Shown here: positions 33,886-42,945 of the stretch, piece by piece
Layout: each line of letters begins with the position of its first letter
Numbering within the stretch: position 1 is the stretch's first letter
NCBI RefSeq assembly: GCF_000243275.1
Contig: NZ_CM001437.1
Span: 3,095,092 to 3,159,091, forward strand
Direction: 5' to 3'
Length of the DNA: 64,000 nt
DNA from: Myroides odoratus DSM 2801
GTDB taxonomy: Bacteria; Bacteroidota; Bacteroidia; Flavobacteriales; Flavobacteriaceae
The notes under the pieces: model-generated
Database searches by the model: none
What the model was told of the DNA's origin: nothing
What the model saw: only the letters and a program-made list of their open reading frames with translations
Position numbers and translations under genes: made by a program

Positions 33886-34848
33886 ATGCTTTTATTAAAA
33901 AATATTTCGTTTAGTTATACTGCCAATTATACCGTTATAGACGCCATTGATTTAGTTATCGAAAAAGGAAAACACGTAGCCTTGCTAGGAGAAAGTGGAT
34001 GTGGAAAAAGTACATTGTTAAAACTAATCTACGGATTACACGATTTAGATCAAGGGGAAATATTCTGGAAAGATAATCAAGTATTAGGACCAGCCTATAA
34101 TCTCGTGCCGGGTATGGATAATATGCGCTACCTAGCCCAAGATTTTGACCTAATGCCACACACTAGTGTAGCAGAGAATATTGGAAAGTATCTTTCGAAT
34201 TTTAACTTAGAAAAAAAGAAAGCAAAAATTGCTGAATTATTAGAGTTAATCGAAATGACAGCATTTGCCGATGTTAAAGTGAAACTTTTAAGCGGTGGCC
34301 AACAACAACGGGTGGCAATTGCTAGAGCTCTAGCAGTAGCTCCTGAAGTATTGCTGTTAGATGAACCTTTTAGCCATATTGATTACGCTAGAAGAAGCGT
34401 GTTACGTCGTAAGATTTTTGCGTATTTAAAAGAAAATAATATCACCTGTATTGTAGCTACACATGATAGTATGGATGTGTTGAGTTTTGCAGATGAGACT
34501 ATTGTGCTCAAAGAAGGGCGAGTAGTGGATTATGGTGATACGCAAGATTTATATGAATACCCTTCAGATAAATATGTAGCAACCCTATTTGGTGAAGTTA
34601 ATGAATTGTATATTTCTGATTTTACACCAGATACCTTGGAAGATGAGGTACTACTTATCTATCCACATCAATTGATGATCTCAAAACAAAAAGGAGTACT
34701 AGAAGTTGAAGTACAACAAGCTTATTTCAATGGAGACGGTTACCTAGTATGCGCAAACTTTAAAAATAATAGAACGCTGTATTTTAATCACCCTGTTGAT
34801 GTACAAGCAGGAACGAAAGTGAAATTAGCTTTGAAAAAATACCAATAG
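33886..34848 (+). CDS. ABC transporter ATP-binding protein
   Basis: A 320-residue ATPase subunit. Walker A GESGCGKST at about residues 36-44, signature LSGGQQQRVAIARAL at about 137-151, Walker B VLLLDEPFSHID at about 157-168, and the switch His in VATHDS. A C-terminal extension of about 90 residues (from residue 230) looks like the regulatory TOBE-type domain of importers for polyamines, iron or anions. No permease or binding-protein gene lies nearby: terminators bracket the gene, so it is an orphan whose partners must be elsewhere. The transported substrate cannot be read from the sequence. Confidence 0.9.
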   Translation: MLLLKNISFSYTANYTVIDAIDLVIEKGKHVALLGESGCGKSTLLKLIYGLHDLDQGEIFWKDNQVLGPAYNLVPGMDNMRYLAQDFDLMPHTSVAENIGKYLSNFNLEKKKAKIAELLELIEMTAFADVKVKLLSGGQQQRVAIARALAVAPEVLLLDEPFSHIDYARRSVLRRKIFAYLKENNITCIVATHDSMDVLSFADETIVLKEGRVVDYGDTQDLYEYPSDKYVATLFGEVNELYISDFTPDTLEDEVLLIYPHQLMISKQKGVLEVEVQQAYFNGDGYLVCANFKNNRTLYFNHPVDVQAGTKVKLALKKYQ

Positions 34849-34931
34849 TTTACTGGAGAAGGGAAATTGGAGAGGAGAAAAGGGTAATTTGATTATGTTG
34901 ATTGAGTTGATCGAATAAGAGCGGAAAATAT

Positions 34932-34974
34932 AAAACATAAAAGCGAAAGATTTTATCTTTCGCTTTTATGTTTT
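34932..34974. terminator. Bidirectional terminator between convergent genes
   Basis: A long perfect hairpin with arms AAAACATAAAAGCGAAAGAT and its complement around TTT, usable from both sides, between the ABC ATPase gene and the DUF5686 gene. Confidence 0.9.
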
Positions 34975-35003
34975 ATTATCCCGTTCCTATCTCCAAAACA
35001 AAA

Positions 35004-37484
35004 TTATTTCTGAATTAAATCTAGAACCTTTATCCCTAATACAATGCCGTGATTGGTTTTTCTATCAGAAAAAGAGGTGAAATAATCAATTCGGAAAGGC
35101 CTAAATTTCTTAAATCCAAAGTTATTTAAACCAATACTAAACTCCTTATAGGTCGGTTGATCTGGTGTTTGGAGTAAGTGAAATCCAACAATAAACGAAT
35201 ATCTCGTCTTGTTTAAAAGCGGTATTTTATTTAATAGATAGCCGCGAAAATCGTGTTCTAAGTGAAATTCAACATAGGACTTATTCGTACTATAGGAATA
35301 GTAGGGCAGTAAGTTGAATTGTTTATTGTAAATAGGCGTTGAACCAATAAAGGTTTGGTTTCCATTGAAATGCTTGTAATCCGTAAAGGGAATCTGATTC
35401 TGTTCAAAGAACTGACCAATGGAGATTCCGGTATACAACTCTCCAATATTGCCAATATTATTCTGATATTTCGTAGCAATAGAACCAAAGGTATAGCTGA
35501 AATTTCGGTCCGTTGTATTCAGTGCTTTTTCGAGGTGAATCTCTAAAATAGGATACTTCGATTGTTGGATGTATTGTTTTTTATTGGGATAACTAATGGT
35601 CTTTTGATCGAATACCACTTGTACATTGACGTGAAGTTTAGCAATCCCATTCGGTTTGAAGGTTGGACTATCAAAATCAGAAGGATTCAACGGGTTGTTT
35701 GAGGTAAAATCCAATGTGGGTACAAACGGAGGATTTTGAATGTTGTTGTATAAATTATCTCGATAAGCATATTCTAATCGACCATCAAATTTAAAATTGG
35801 TCCAGGCATACTGGCTGTAATGTAAAGCAATGAATTTCTTTTGAAAATATTTCGCATAGTTCTTTCCAAACCAAGCAGAAGCAAAAGAGTTGATGGGCTT
35901 TTTAATCGGGTCATCTTGATTAAATTGCTCAATCGCTTCACCCGCTTCTAATCGAAGGGTACGATAATTTTGTTGATTGAATACATGAGAAGCATAACCA
36001 GAAAAGCGAAACTTATTCTCACTGAAACCGTAGCTAACATTAACACCATAAGACGTTGCCGCATTATCAGTACACAATTTGGTATAATCAATCCCGGAGG
36101 TGATGTTAAATCCTTGTACCGCATTAAAAGCAAAGGTTGAAAGTAAACCGTGGTAACTATAGGTGCTGTTTTTATACGAGTTGACGTATTTGTATCCTTT
36201 AATTAATTTGAAAATAGTAAAATTATTTGTGCGTTTGTCGATGGAATCTAAAATAACTTTGGTATTGTCCATTAAGAAAATAGACTTCTGATCAAAGTAT
36301 TTCTTTTCACTTTCAAGTAAGTGAAAAGGACGAACAGCCGCTAGTTTATCTTCCGCATTGAGGTTATAATTGGTGTTGAAAGTCAAGTACTCATTGGTTT
36401 TGTTTTCCATTAAATGAGCGGGTTTTTCCGTGTAATTTGTAAAACTACTCTCAAATTTTCCAATGAAGTCAAAAACAATAAATCGACCATCAAAAACCAA
36501 CGTTTGAGCTGCTTTTACGTGAGCATCTAAGGTTGGAGAATAGGTATAGGTCTGTTTAATCTGTAAGTTGTTGATGTTTTTCGCATTGACGTTATTCCCT
36601 TGCATTTTCGCATAGAAAGACAAAACCTGCCAATTCTTGCTTGTAAATTCGATGTACCCTTCCATAATCGGCTCTCGATCGCGCTTGGGCGTAAAGTATA
36701 CGCGATAAATCGTATCGTCACCAACTTGATCTTCCGAAATAATATCAAAGAAATAATACGTATTAGCATAGGGAAGTAGCGGAGAAACAACATTGATTCG
36801 CTTGGAAGTTTCTGAACTAAAAATATTAAAATCATTATCGGTTCCCGTTAAGAATAATAAATCCTTCGCATTCCCACTTTCCTGAAGGGCATGCACTGTT
36901 TCCTTACTGATGATTTTATTGCGATAATCCAAGTCAGAATTAATCTCACTGAGGTAAATGAAATTACCTGCTTGCTCGCTATCAATATCAAGGGCAGGAT
37001 CCAAATCCTTGCGTTTTTGACCTAGATAGGAAGAACGTTGGGTATTGAGTTGTAAATCACCTTTCGCATAATACGAGACTTGATAGTTGTTGGTTCGTTC
37101 TTTGAAATGGTCATAGACCAACGAAAGCAAATAGGAAGCATAGACATCCTGTTGATCCGTATATAAAATATTGCGTTTATCTAGTGGAGTGAGCGGAATG
37201 ATCAAAGAATCTGTTTGGTTCTTATATTTGATTCGCTCGTTTTCATACCCCTCTTTCTGAATAAAAATGGGTTGCTTAGAATCCCAATTAATTGTAAAAA
37301 AACCAGCTTCATCTGTACGGGTTTGGTTAACCGTTCCAGGAATAAAAACCAAACATTGTGCAAGAGGAACCTCTTGTTCATTGGTTATTCTTCCCGTAAT
37401 GGTTTGTCCATAACACCAATTGCCTAATAGAAAGACTAAAAGGGAAACAGAAGATAAAACAAGTTGTATTACATTTTTATACAT
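35004..37484 (-). CDS. DUF5686 / carboxypeptidase-regulatory-like outer-membrane protein
   Basis: An 826-residue protein. Signal peptide 1-26 (cleaved after CYG), a CarboxypepD_reg-like Ig domain at about 28-105 (ITGRITNEQEVPLAQCLVFI), and then a long region that ends in outer-membrane-type strands, as in the DUF5686 family common in Bacteroidota. The last residues (GIVLGIKVLDLIQK) form a final barrel strand plus a short tail. Its ATG overlaps the aroQ stop codon by one base (TAATG), so the genes are translationally coupled. Function unknown; probably an outer-membrane barrel with a periplasmic domain. Confidence 0.88.
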   Translation of the reverse strand: MYKNVIQLVLSSVSLLVFLLGNWCYGQTITGRITNEQEVPLAQCLVFIPGTVNQTRTDEAGFFTINWDSKQPIFIQKEGYENERIKYKNQTDSLIIPLTPLDKRNILYTDQQDVYASYLLSLVYDHFKERTNNYQVSYYAKGDLQLNTQRSSYLGQKRKDLDPALDIDSEQAGNFIYLSEINSDLDYRNKIISKETVHALQESGNAKDLLFLTGTDNDFNIFSSETSKRINVVSPLLPYANTYYFFDIISEDQVGDDTIYRVYFTPKRDREPIMEGYIEFTSKNWQVLSFYAKMQGNNVNAKNINNLQIKQTYTYSPTLDAHVKAAQTLVFDGRFIVFDFIGKFESSFTNYTEKPAHLMENKTNEYLTFNTNYNLNAEDKLAAVRPFHLLESEKKYFDQKSIFLMDNTKVILDSIDKRTNNFTIFKLIKGYKYVNSYKNSTYSYHGLLSTFAFNAVQGFNITSGIDYTKLCTDNAATSYGVNVSYGFSENKFRFSGYASHVFNQQNYRTLRLEAGEAIEQFNQDDPIKKPINSFASAWFGKNYAKYFQKKFIALHYSQYAWTNFKFDGRLEYAYRDNLYNNIQNPPFVPTLDFTSNNPLNPSDFDSPTFKPNGIAKLHVNVQVVFDQKTISYPNKKQYIQQSKYPILEIHLEKALNTTDRNFSYTFGSIATKYQNNIGNIGELYTGISIGQFFEQNQIPFTDYKHFNGNQTFIGSTPIYNKQFNLLPYYSYSTNKSYVEFHLEHDFRGYLLNKIPLLNKTRYSFIVGFHLLQTPDQPTYKEFSIGLNNFGFKKFRPFRIDYFTSFSDRKTNHGIVLGIKVLDLIQK

Positions 37485-37900
37485 TAATCCTGAAAAGCAT
37501 GAAGGGCTAGTGCGTAACTTTTTAAACCAAATCCAAGAATCACTCCTTGGCAGTGAGCCGCTAATTTAGACGTATGACGAAACTCTTCACGGGCATGTGT
37601 ATTGGAAATATGTACTTCAATGACAGGAGTATCAATCGCCGCAATAGCATCTCCTATAGCAATAGAAGTATGTGTATAAGCGCCTGCATTAAAAACAATA
37701 CCCGCATAGGTAAAACCAACTTCGTGTAATTTATCAATTAATACACCTTCAATATTGGATTGAAAATAATCCAATTCAACAGCGGGAAACTCACGTTGTA
37801 ATTGCTCAAAATAAGTTTCAAAACTCGTGTTTCCATAAATAGTTGGCTCTCGTTTACCTAATAAATTTAGATTGGGGCCATTGAGTATTAGAATTTTCAT
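37484..37900 (-). CDS. aroQ: 3-dehydroquinate dehydratase, type II
   Basis: A 138-residue cytoplasmic enzyme that converts 3-dehydroquinate to 3-dehydroshikimate, the third step of the shikimate pathway to aromatic amino acids. Motifs: NGPNLNLLGKREPTIYG at the N-terminus with the active-site Arg and Tyr, IVFNAGAYTHTSIAI in the middle, and VIEVHISNTHAREEFRH with the catalytic His. Length fits the type II family (about 140-150). No other aro gene is in the window. It is the first gene of a two-gene unit with the DUF5686 protein, with which it shares one base. Confidence 0.97.
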   Translation of the reverse strand: MKILILNGPNLNLLGKREPTIYGNTSFETYFEQLQREFPAVELDYFQSNIEGVLIDKLHEVGFTYAGIVFNAGAYTHTSIAIGDAIAAIDTPVIEVHISNTHAREEFRHTSKLAAHCQGVILGFGLKSYALALHAFQD

Positions 37901-37926
37901 GCTTTCAATTTAGTGGAACAGTAGAA

Positions 37927-37934
37927 CAAAGATA
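37927..37934 (-). promoter_or_regulatory. -7 box of aroQ
   Basis: On the minus strand TATCTTTG, a perfect TAnnTTTG, 26 bases before the aroQ start. A TTTG lies 22 bases further upstream, a slightly long spacer. Confidence 0.55.
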
Positions 37935-38229
37935 TTTAATATTCAGGTTGATTAAACAAATGAAAGACGAATATTTAATCAAGAGGGGATTTCAGTTTCC
38001 TCTCATTTTGAGGCTCTTAATTTTTTTAAGGATTCATAAAAGAGATTTTTGCCTGAATTAACTAAATATTAACTATTTGTCGCAATGGAATAACTGATTG
38101 ATTTACAATATCATGTTAATTTTTTAAATTTACAATGTTTCTTTAATGTTATATTTTTATTAAATAAACGCCTTATTGTGGCGGGATGCCTTAATTTCGT
38201 ACTCAGTTAATAGAAAAAAATTAATGAAT
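37935..38229. other. Divergent intergenic region
   Basis: AT-rich stretch that holds the promoters of aroQ (minus) and of the barrel gene at 38230 (plus). No gene or hairpin of note. Confidence 0.4.
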
Positions 38230-38862
38230 ATGAAAAAATTAGTACTATCGTTAGTAGCTGTTGCTGCTTTTGGATTCACAGCTAACGCTCAAGAAAAAGA
38301 AAAACCAACGTATGGTTTCCAAGAAGGAAATTTCATGATTGAAGGAAGTTTTCAAATTTCTGATAAAGTGAACAAGAATTCTGATTCTGGAAACAAAGAC
38401 AAAGTAACTACGTACAAATTCAACCCTAAAGTTGGATACTTCTTATCTGATAAAGTTGCTGTTGGAGCATCTTTAGCTTTTGGTAAAGGAGAGCAAGAAT
38501 TTTTCAATGATAACGTTGCTACAAATTTATACGCTGGAGTATACGCACGTTACTACTTCTTAGAATTAGGTAACCGTTTCAAAACTTTTGCTGAAGTTGG
38601 TGTTGGATATGACCAACAAGAAATTTCTGCAAGTAAAAACAAATTAACTGGTATTCAAGCTGGAATTGATTTAGGATTCAACTATTTCGTTACAGAAAAA
38701 TTAGCAGTTGCTTTCACTTTAGGTAATGTATTTTCTTACGGAAACCACGATCACAAAATTGATGGTAATAAAGAAAAAACAATTTCTGAGACAAACGCTA
38801 ACGTAAACGTTTTCAATAACTTCTTTGATAACGCTACATTCGGATTAGTATACAAATTCTAA
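38230..38862 (+). CDS. Abundant-type outer-membrane beta-barrel protein
   Basis: 210 residues from the ATG at 38230; an adjacent ATG at 38224 and a GTG at 38176 are possible but put extra residues before a clean signal peptide (KKLVLSLVAVAAFGFTANA, residues 2-20). The mature part consists of alternating strands with aromatic residues, begins by describing one short strand (FMIEGSFQISDKV), and ends in the classic barrel-terminal strand ATFGLVYKF. The codon choice is markedly biased to a few codons compared with its neighbours, as seen in highly expressed genes, so it may be a major outer-membrane protein. Terminator directly behind it. Confidence 0.85.
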   Translation: MKKLVLSLVAVAAFGFTANAQEKEKPTYGFQEGNFMIEGSFQISDKVNKNSDSGNKDKVTTYKFNPKVGYFLSDKVAVGASLAFGKGEQEFFNDNVATNLYAGVYARYYFLELGNRFKTFAEVGVGYDQQEISASKNKLTGIQAGIDLGFNYFVTEKLAVAFTLGNVFSYGNHDHKIDGNKEKTISETNANVNVFNNFFDNATFGLVYKF

Positions 38863-38889
38863 TCGCAGTACGGTAAATAATAGAATACA

Positions 38890-38921
38890 AGAAAGAGCTT
38901 CAGTTTTGAAGCTCTTTTTTT
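38890..38921 (+). terminator. Rho-independent terminator
   Basis: Arms AAGAGCTTCA and TGAAGCTCTT around GTTT, then eight T, ending the barrel gene. It covers the first bases of the frame that leads into xerD, which supports the later xerD start at 38951. Confidence 0.9.
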
Positions 38922-38929
38922 TATCTTTG
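38922..38929 (+). promoter_or_regulatory. -7 box of xerD
   Basis: TATCTTTG directly behind the terminator T run and 21 bases before the ATG at 38951. Confidence 0.5.
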
Positions 38930-38950
38930 AATGAAACGAATCAAGAGAAA

Positions 38951-39862
38951 ATGAGTACTAAAATCTGGCAAAATACCCTGCAATCCTATATCCATTATTT
39001 AAAATTAGAACGGGGGCTAGCAGAGAATTCAATCGAAAGCTATGAATTGGATTTGCTGAAGTTTGTTCAGTTTTTAAGCCATAGTGAAATAGAGGTAGCA
39101 CCGAAAAACGTTACGCCAGCTCATGTTAATGAATTTGTTTATCAATTGTCTACGGTTTTAGCACCTACTTCACAAGCGCGTATTATCTCAGGGTTAAAGA
39201 GTTTTTTTACTTTTTTACTTGTCGATGGTCAAATCGAAAAAGCGCCCACAGATCTGTTAGAAATTCCCAAACTAGGGCGTAAACTACCAGAGGTCTTAGC
39301 GATGGAGGAAATTGATGCCCTATTGGCTACATTAGATCTTTCTACAAACGAAGGGTATCGCAACAAGGTGATGCTGGAGCTATTGTATAGTTGTGGATTA
39401 CGCGTAAGCGAATTAGTCAACCTGCGCTTGAGTGATTTGTTCTTTGAGGAAGGTTTTATTCGGGTAATAGGTAAGGGAAGCAAACATCGATTTGTTCCCA
39501 TAGATCCAGATACAATGGAACTTATTATAATGTATAAGCAATCGATTAGAAATCATATGCAGGTCAAAAAAGAAGATACGGATATTGTATTTTTAAATCG
39601 AAGAGGAGGAAGGCTAACGAGAGCCATGATCTTTACTATTGTCAAGCAAGCTGCCCAAGAAGCCAATATTCAAAAGAATGTCAGCCCACATAGTTTTAGG
39701 CATTCCTTTGCCACGTATTTATTGGAAAATGGAGCGGATATTCGAATGATTCAACTGATGTTAGGACATGAATCAATTTTAACTACAGAAATCTATACGC
39801 ATATTAGTAGAGAGAAGTTAAAAGGCGTAATGGATAGGTATCATCCTAGGAGTAGGCAGTAA
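38951..39862 (+). CDS. xerD: Site-specific tyrosine recombinase XerD
   Basis: 303 residues from the ATG at 38951; upstream in-frame codons overlap a terminator and promoter, so the longer form is unlikely. N-terminal SAM-like core-binding domain (residues 8-90) and a catalytic domain with Arg in YSCGLRVSELVNL, Lys in GKGSKHRFVP, HSFRHSFATYLLENGADIR with the His-X-X-Arg pair, His in MLGHESILTTEIYTH and the nucleophilic Tyr that follows. XerD works with XerC to resolve chromosome dimers at dif during division. Length and start are typical for the housekeeping enzyme rather than a phage or transposon integrase, and no mobile genes lie near. Confidence 0.93.
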   Translation: MSTKIWQNTLQSYIHYLKLERGLAENSIESYELDLLKFVQFLSHSEIEVAPKNVTPAHVNEFVYQLSTVLAPTSQARIISGLKSFFTFLLVDGQIEKAPTDLLEIPKLGRKLPEVLAMEEIDALLATLDLSTNEGYRNKVMLELLYSCGLRVSELVNLRLSDLFFEEGFIRVIGKGSKHRFVPIDPDTMELIIMYKQSIRNHMQVKKEDTDIVFLNRRGGRLTRAMIFTIVKQAAQEANIQKNVSPHSFRHSFATYLLENGADIRMIQLMLGHESILTTEIYTHISREKLKGVMDRYHPRSRQ

Positions 39863-39876
39863 GTTAGGAGGGATGA

Positions 39877-39922
39877 GTTAAGGGGTAAAGGTTATGAGTT
39901 AGGGGTTAAGAGTTAAGAGTGG
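39877..39922. repeat. Period-7 degenerate repeat array
   Basis: Six consecutive heptamers of the form GTTAAGA (GTTAAGG, GGTAAAG, GTTATGA, GTTAGGG, GTTAAGA, GTTAAGA) plus a partial one, directly behind xerD and before the rny terminator. Non-coding. Confidence 0.75.
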
Positions 39923-39973
39923 TTTTGCTATAATTGAATATTTTCCAAAAATCAAAACAGCAAAAAACAAAAT

Positions 39974-40007
39974 AAAAAAAGGCGAAAGATTATCTTTCGC
40001 CTTTTTT
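39974..40007. terminator. Bidirectional terminator between xerD and rny
   Basis: Arms AAAAAAGGCGAAAGAT and its complement with almost no loop, A run on one side and T run on the other. Confidence 0.9.
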
Positions 40008-40011
40008 AGTA

Positions 40012-41574
40012 TTATTTCGCTATGTTAATAGCTCTTGTTTCTCTAATAACGGTAATTTTCACTTGACCTGGGTAAGTCATTTCAGTTTGGATTTTTTGTG
40101 AAATATCGAAAGATAATGTAGCTGCCATTTCATCTGATACTTTTTCACTCTCCACAATTACACGTAATTCTCTACCTGCTTGAATAGCGTAAGAGTTTTT
40201 CACTCCTCCAAATTCATTGGCAATACCTTCTAAGTCTTTTAGACGTTGAATGTAAGAATCCAATACTTGTCTTCTTGCTCCAGGTCTTGCTCCAGAAATA
40301 GCATCACAAACTTGAATAATTGGTGCAATTAATGTCGTCATTTCAATTTCATCGTGGTGTGCTCCAATGGCGTTGCAAACTTCTGGTTTCTCACCAAATT
40401 TCTCTGCCCATTGCATACCCAAGATTGCGTGTGGTAATTCGCTCTCTGTTTCAGGCACTTTACCAATATCGTGAAGTAATCCTGCACGTTTTGCTAATTT
40501 CACGTTCAATCCTAATTCAGCAGCCATTAAACCACATAATTTAGCAACTTCGCGCGAGTGTTGTAATAAGTTTTGACCGTAAGACGATCTATATTTCATA
40601 CGTCCAACGATTTTAATCAATTCTGGGTGTAACCCGTGAATTCCTAAATCGATAACCGTTCTTTTTCCAATTTCAATGATCTCTTCCTCAATTTGTTTGG
40701 TTGTTTTCGCAACAACTTCTTCAATACGAGCAGGGTGAATACGTCCGTCTGTTACCAAACGGTGTAGCGATAATCTCGCAATCTCACGTCTTACAGGATC
40801 AAAACAAGAAAGGATAATTGCTTCTGGTGTATCATCTACAATAATTTCAACCCCAGTAGCAGCTTCAATCGCTCTAATGTTGCGTCCTTCACGACCAATA
40901 ATTCTACCTTTTACATCATCTGATTCAATGTTGAATACAGATACACAGTTTTCTACTGCCTCTTCTGTACCTACACGTTGAATCGTATTGATGATAATCT
41001 TTTTTGCCTCTTGTTGTGCGGTTAATTTCGCTTCTTCAATCGTATCTTGAATGTACGACATTGCGTCTGCTTTCGCTTCTGTTTTTAAGCTTTCAATGAT
41101 TTGATTCTTCGCTTCTTCAGCGGTTAAACCAGAAATAATCTCTAATTGCTCAACCTGTGTACGGTGTAAGCGATCAACTTCTTCTTGTTTTTTCTCTATA
41201 TGTTCAAGCTTAACATCATAATCTTTGATGATTTTTTCGCTTTCTTCTGCTGCTTTCTTCGCTTTTGATAGTTCATTAGAAATTTGAGATTCTTTATCTC
41301 TCGTTCTCTTTTCTGCCTCAGCCATCTTCTTATCGCGTGCTAAAATCACTTGCTCATGTTCCGCTTTTAGCTCAATAAATTTTTCTTTTGCCTGAAGAAT
41401 TTTCTCCTTTTTAATAGATTCTCCTTCCGTTTTTGCGTCGCGTATAATTGTCTTAGCTTCATTATTAGCGTTTTGTAAAACAGATGAAGCATGGTTTTTT
41501 TCTAGGTATTTTGCGATAGCAAAACCTATGCTTCCACCTACCAAAACTCCTCCAACAATAAATAGTATATCCAT
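40012..41574 (-). CDS. rny: Ribonuclease Y
   Basis: 520 residues from the ATG at 41574 (an upstream in-frame ATG would add 11 residues before the membrane anchor). Endoribonuclease that starts mRNA decay at the inner membrane. An N-terminal membrane helix (residues 2-20), a long coiled coil at 30-205 rich in Lys, Glu and Ala, a KH RNA-binding domain at about 210-275 ([20 protein letters not shown]), and an HD domain at about 335-430 whose metal-binding LLHDIGKV motif is intact, then a C-terminal conserved region. Length matches the family (about 510-520). Transcribed downstream of zapA and the probable 6S RNA gene. Confidence 0.96.
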   Translation of the reverse strand: MDILFIVGGVLVGGSIGFAIAKYLEKNHASSVLQNANNEAKTIIRDAKTEGESIKKEKILQAKEKFIELKAEHEQVILARDKKMAEAEKRTRDKESQISNELSKAKKAAEESEKIIKDYDVKLEHIEKKQEEVDRLHRTQVEQLEIISGLTAEEAKNQIIESLKTEAKADAMSYIQDTIEEAKLTAQQEAKKIIINTIQRVGTEEAVENCVSVFNIESDDVKGRIIGREGRNIRAIEAATGVEIIVDDTPEAIILSCFDPVRREIARLSLHRLVTDGRIHPARIEEVVAKTTKQIEEEIIEIGKRTVIDLGIHGLHPELIKIVGRMKYRSSYGQNLLQHSREVAKLCGLMAAELGLNVKLAKRAGLLHDIGKVPETESELPHAILGMQWAEKFGEKPEVCNAIGAHHDEIEMTTLIAPIIQVCDAISGARPGARRQVLDSYIQRLKDLEGIANEFGGVKNSYAIQAGRELRVIVESEKVSDEMAATLSFDISQKIQTEMTYPGQVKITVIRETRAINIAK

Positions 41575-41593
41575 ATGTGTTTTATAATTATAT

Positions 41594-41766
41594 AAAAAAA
41601 AGCCCACATCAGTAGAGTTGCATAAACTCTGATTTAAACAAGTTTTGGGTTAGCTTGCTGTTCAAGGATCTGCATAAATGCAGCATGCTTTAGTAGCAAT
41701 GATTCACCCATTTTAATTTGTTAGTGTTGAGTTTATCAAAACGGTTTACTAATGTGAGCAGTATCT
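41594..41766 (-). ncRNA. ssrS: Probable 6S RNA
   Basis: The gap between zapA and rny, read on the minus strand, can fold into one long rod: near the ends GCTCACATTAGTA pairs with TACTGATGTGGGC, and further in GATAAACTC pairs with GAGTTTATG, with an open middle region, and the 3' end runs into eight T. Size (about 170-180 bases), the rod shape and the position directly behind zapA all fit 6S RNA, which mimics an open promoter and binds RNA polymerase. I cannot run a covariance search, so the name rests on shape and place. Confidence 0.7.
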
Positions 41767-41795
41767 TTTTAGTTTTTCCTTTAAATAAGAACGTG

Positions 41796-42095
41796 TTATT
41801 TCGAAAGTATACGATCTAAAGCCTCATCTAATCGAACCAAGCGATCAACAGCCTTGTTGTAATTCTCAGACTTATCAATTGTCTTCTGTTCTGTCTGTGA
41901 AGCTAATTGTAAAGCACACATCGCCAGAACATCTTGCTTATCTCTTACCGCATAGCTCTCCTCAAACTGATTAATCATGATATCAATCTTCTTTGATGCT
42001 GAACGCAATGCTTCTTCCTGTGCATACGTTACCGTTAACGGATAGACGCGATCAGCTATCGATATCTTGATTTTTAGTTGTTCATTTTGACTCAT
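41796..42095 (-). CDS. zapA: Cell division protein ZapA
   Basis: A 99-residue cytoplasmic protein that binds FtsZ and bundles its filaments at the division ring. It has the N-terminal strand pair of the family (KIKISIADRVYPLTV) and the helix with EEALRSASKKIDIMI, followed by a C-terminal coiled coil (ALQLASQTEQKTIDKSENYN). Length and layout fit ZapA. It lies eight bases behind the coiled-coil gene at 42104-42394 and is followed by a probable 6S RNA, an order that I recall in many bacteria. Confidence 0.93.
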   Translation of the reverse strand: MSQNEQLKIKISIADRVYPLTVTYAQEEALRSASKKIDIMINQFEESYAVRDKQDVLAMCALQLASQTEQKTIDKSENYNKAVDRLVRLDEALDRILSK

Positions 42096-42103
42096 AGCTA
42101 GCT

Positions 42104-42394
42104 TTATTTACTGAGTTGAGCGATACAGTTGTCAATCTCTCTTATCAATGAATTTATCTTGAGTTTCGTATCTTTTCTTCCTTCGTCACTGCCCAATAGT
42201 GAATTGGCTAATTGCAGAGATTCATATTTTTTATAAATATCATCTAATTGATGCTCATTTTGCTGAATTTCTTGCTGCGCCTCAATTAAATGTTGTTTAA
42301 GCGTATTGTTCTCCGCTTCCAATTGATCTAATCGCTGTACAAGTTTGGCAAACTTTACTTCCAATGCATTAATTATGTCCGTTAGTTCACTCAT
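42104..42394 (-). CDS. Coiled-coil protein, partner of ZapA
   Basis: A 96-residue protein that is almost wholly coiled coil (residues 5-75, heptads such as LEVKFAKLVQRLDQLEAENN and TLKQHLIEAQQEIQQNEHQL), followed by a short conserved end (KLKINSLIREIDNCIAQL). It begins the unit that continues with zapA after eight bases. By size, coiled-coil build and position it resembles ZapB-like division proteins of Flavobacteriia, but coiled coils are poor proof of descent. Probably cytoplasmic and acting at the division ring. Confidence 0.75.
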   Translation of the reverse strand: MSELTDIINALEVKFAKLVQRLDQLEAENNTLKQHLIEAQQEIQQNEHQLDDIYKKYESLQLANSLLGSDEGRKDTKLKINSLIREIDNCIAQLSK

Positions 42395-42424
42395 GTCACA
42401 AAATAAATATTCACTATTCTTTTA

Positions 42425-42432
42425 CAAAGTTA
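42425..42432 (-). promoter_or_regulatory. -7 box of the zapA unit
   Basis: On the minus strand TAACTTTG, 30 bases before the start codon at 42394. No clear -33 TTG. Confidence 0.45.
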
Positions 42433-42945
42433 CAATTAGTATTTAGATTTTAAAATATTTTCTGTGAAAAGTTCGAGTGAATGGATAGGAAATTGTTTAA
42501 TAACTAACTATTGAAAGCATAATCTGTTTTTTGAATGGAAATTAGTAAGAATCATCACTTTAATTCAATAGACAAAAAGAAGTTGTACTGCTAAAACACG
42601 TTATTCCGCTTTTTTGATCACGCTAATCGTTTATTGTGTTCTATTTTTTCTTCTTTCTATCGCCTTTGAATCTCTTGGTATACCTCTTCGATAAAAAGGT
42701 TATTTTGCGAACGAAACTCAAACGAAACCCAACCTTGATTCGAATAAAATGTCCATTTGTTTTTAGAGACAATTGAAGATGAAAGCAGTCAATAAAACAG
42801 TTTAAGTACAAAATGAATCAATAACGGGAGCCTTGGAGAAAATAAGCAAGGGTATTTCGCAGCTTGTCTAACAGAAGTCTATTATTTGCAGAAAAGGGTT
42901 CGCCAATTTTAGATTATTCTTTATTTTAGCAATAAATTATAAAAT
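42433..42945. other. Divergent intergenic region, no gene seen
   Basis: About 510 bases between the zapA unit (minus) and the M23 peptidase unit (plus). AT-rich, with no clear coding frame, RNA gene or terminator. Confidence 0.4.

Noticed and set aside
38951..39862. Tyrosine recombinase as a sign of an integrated mobile element
   Set aside because: Length, start and motifs fit housekeeping XerD, and no att-like repeats, phage or conjugation genes are near.
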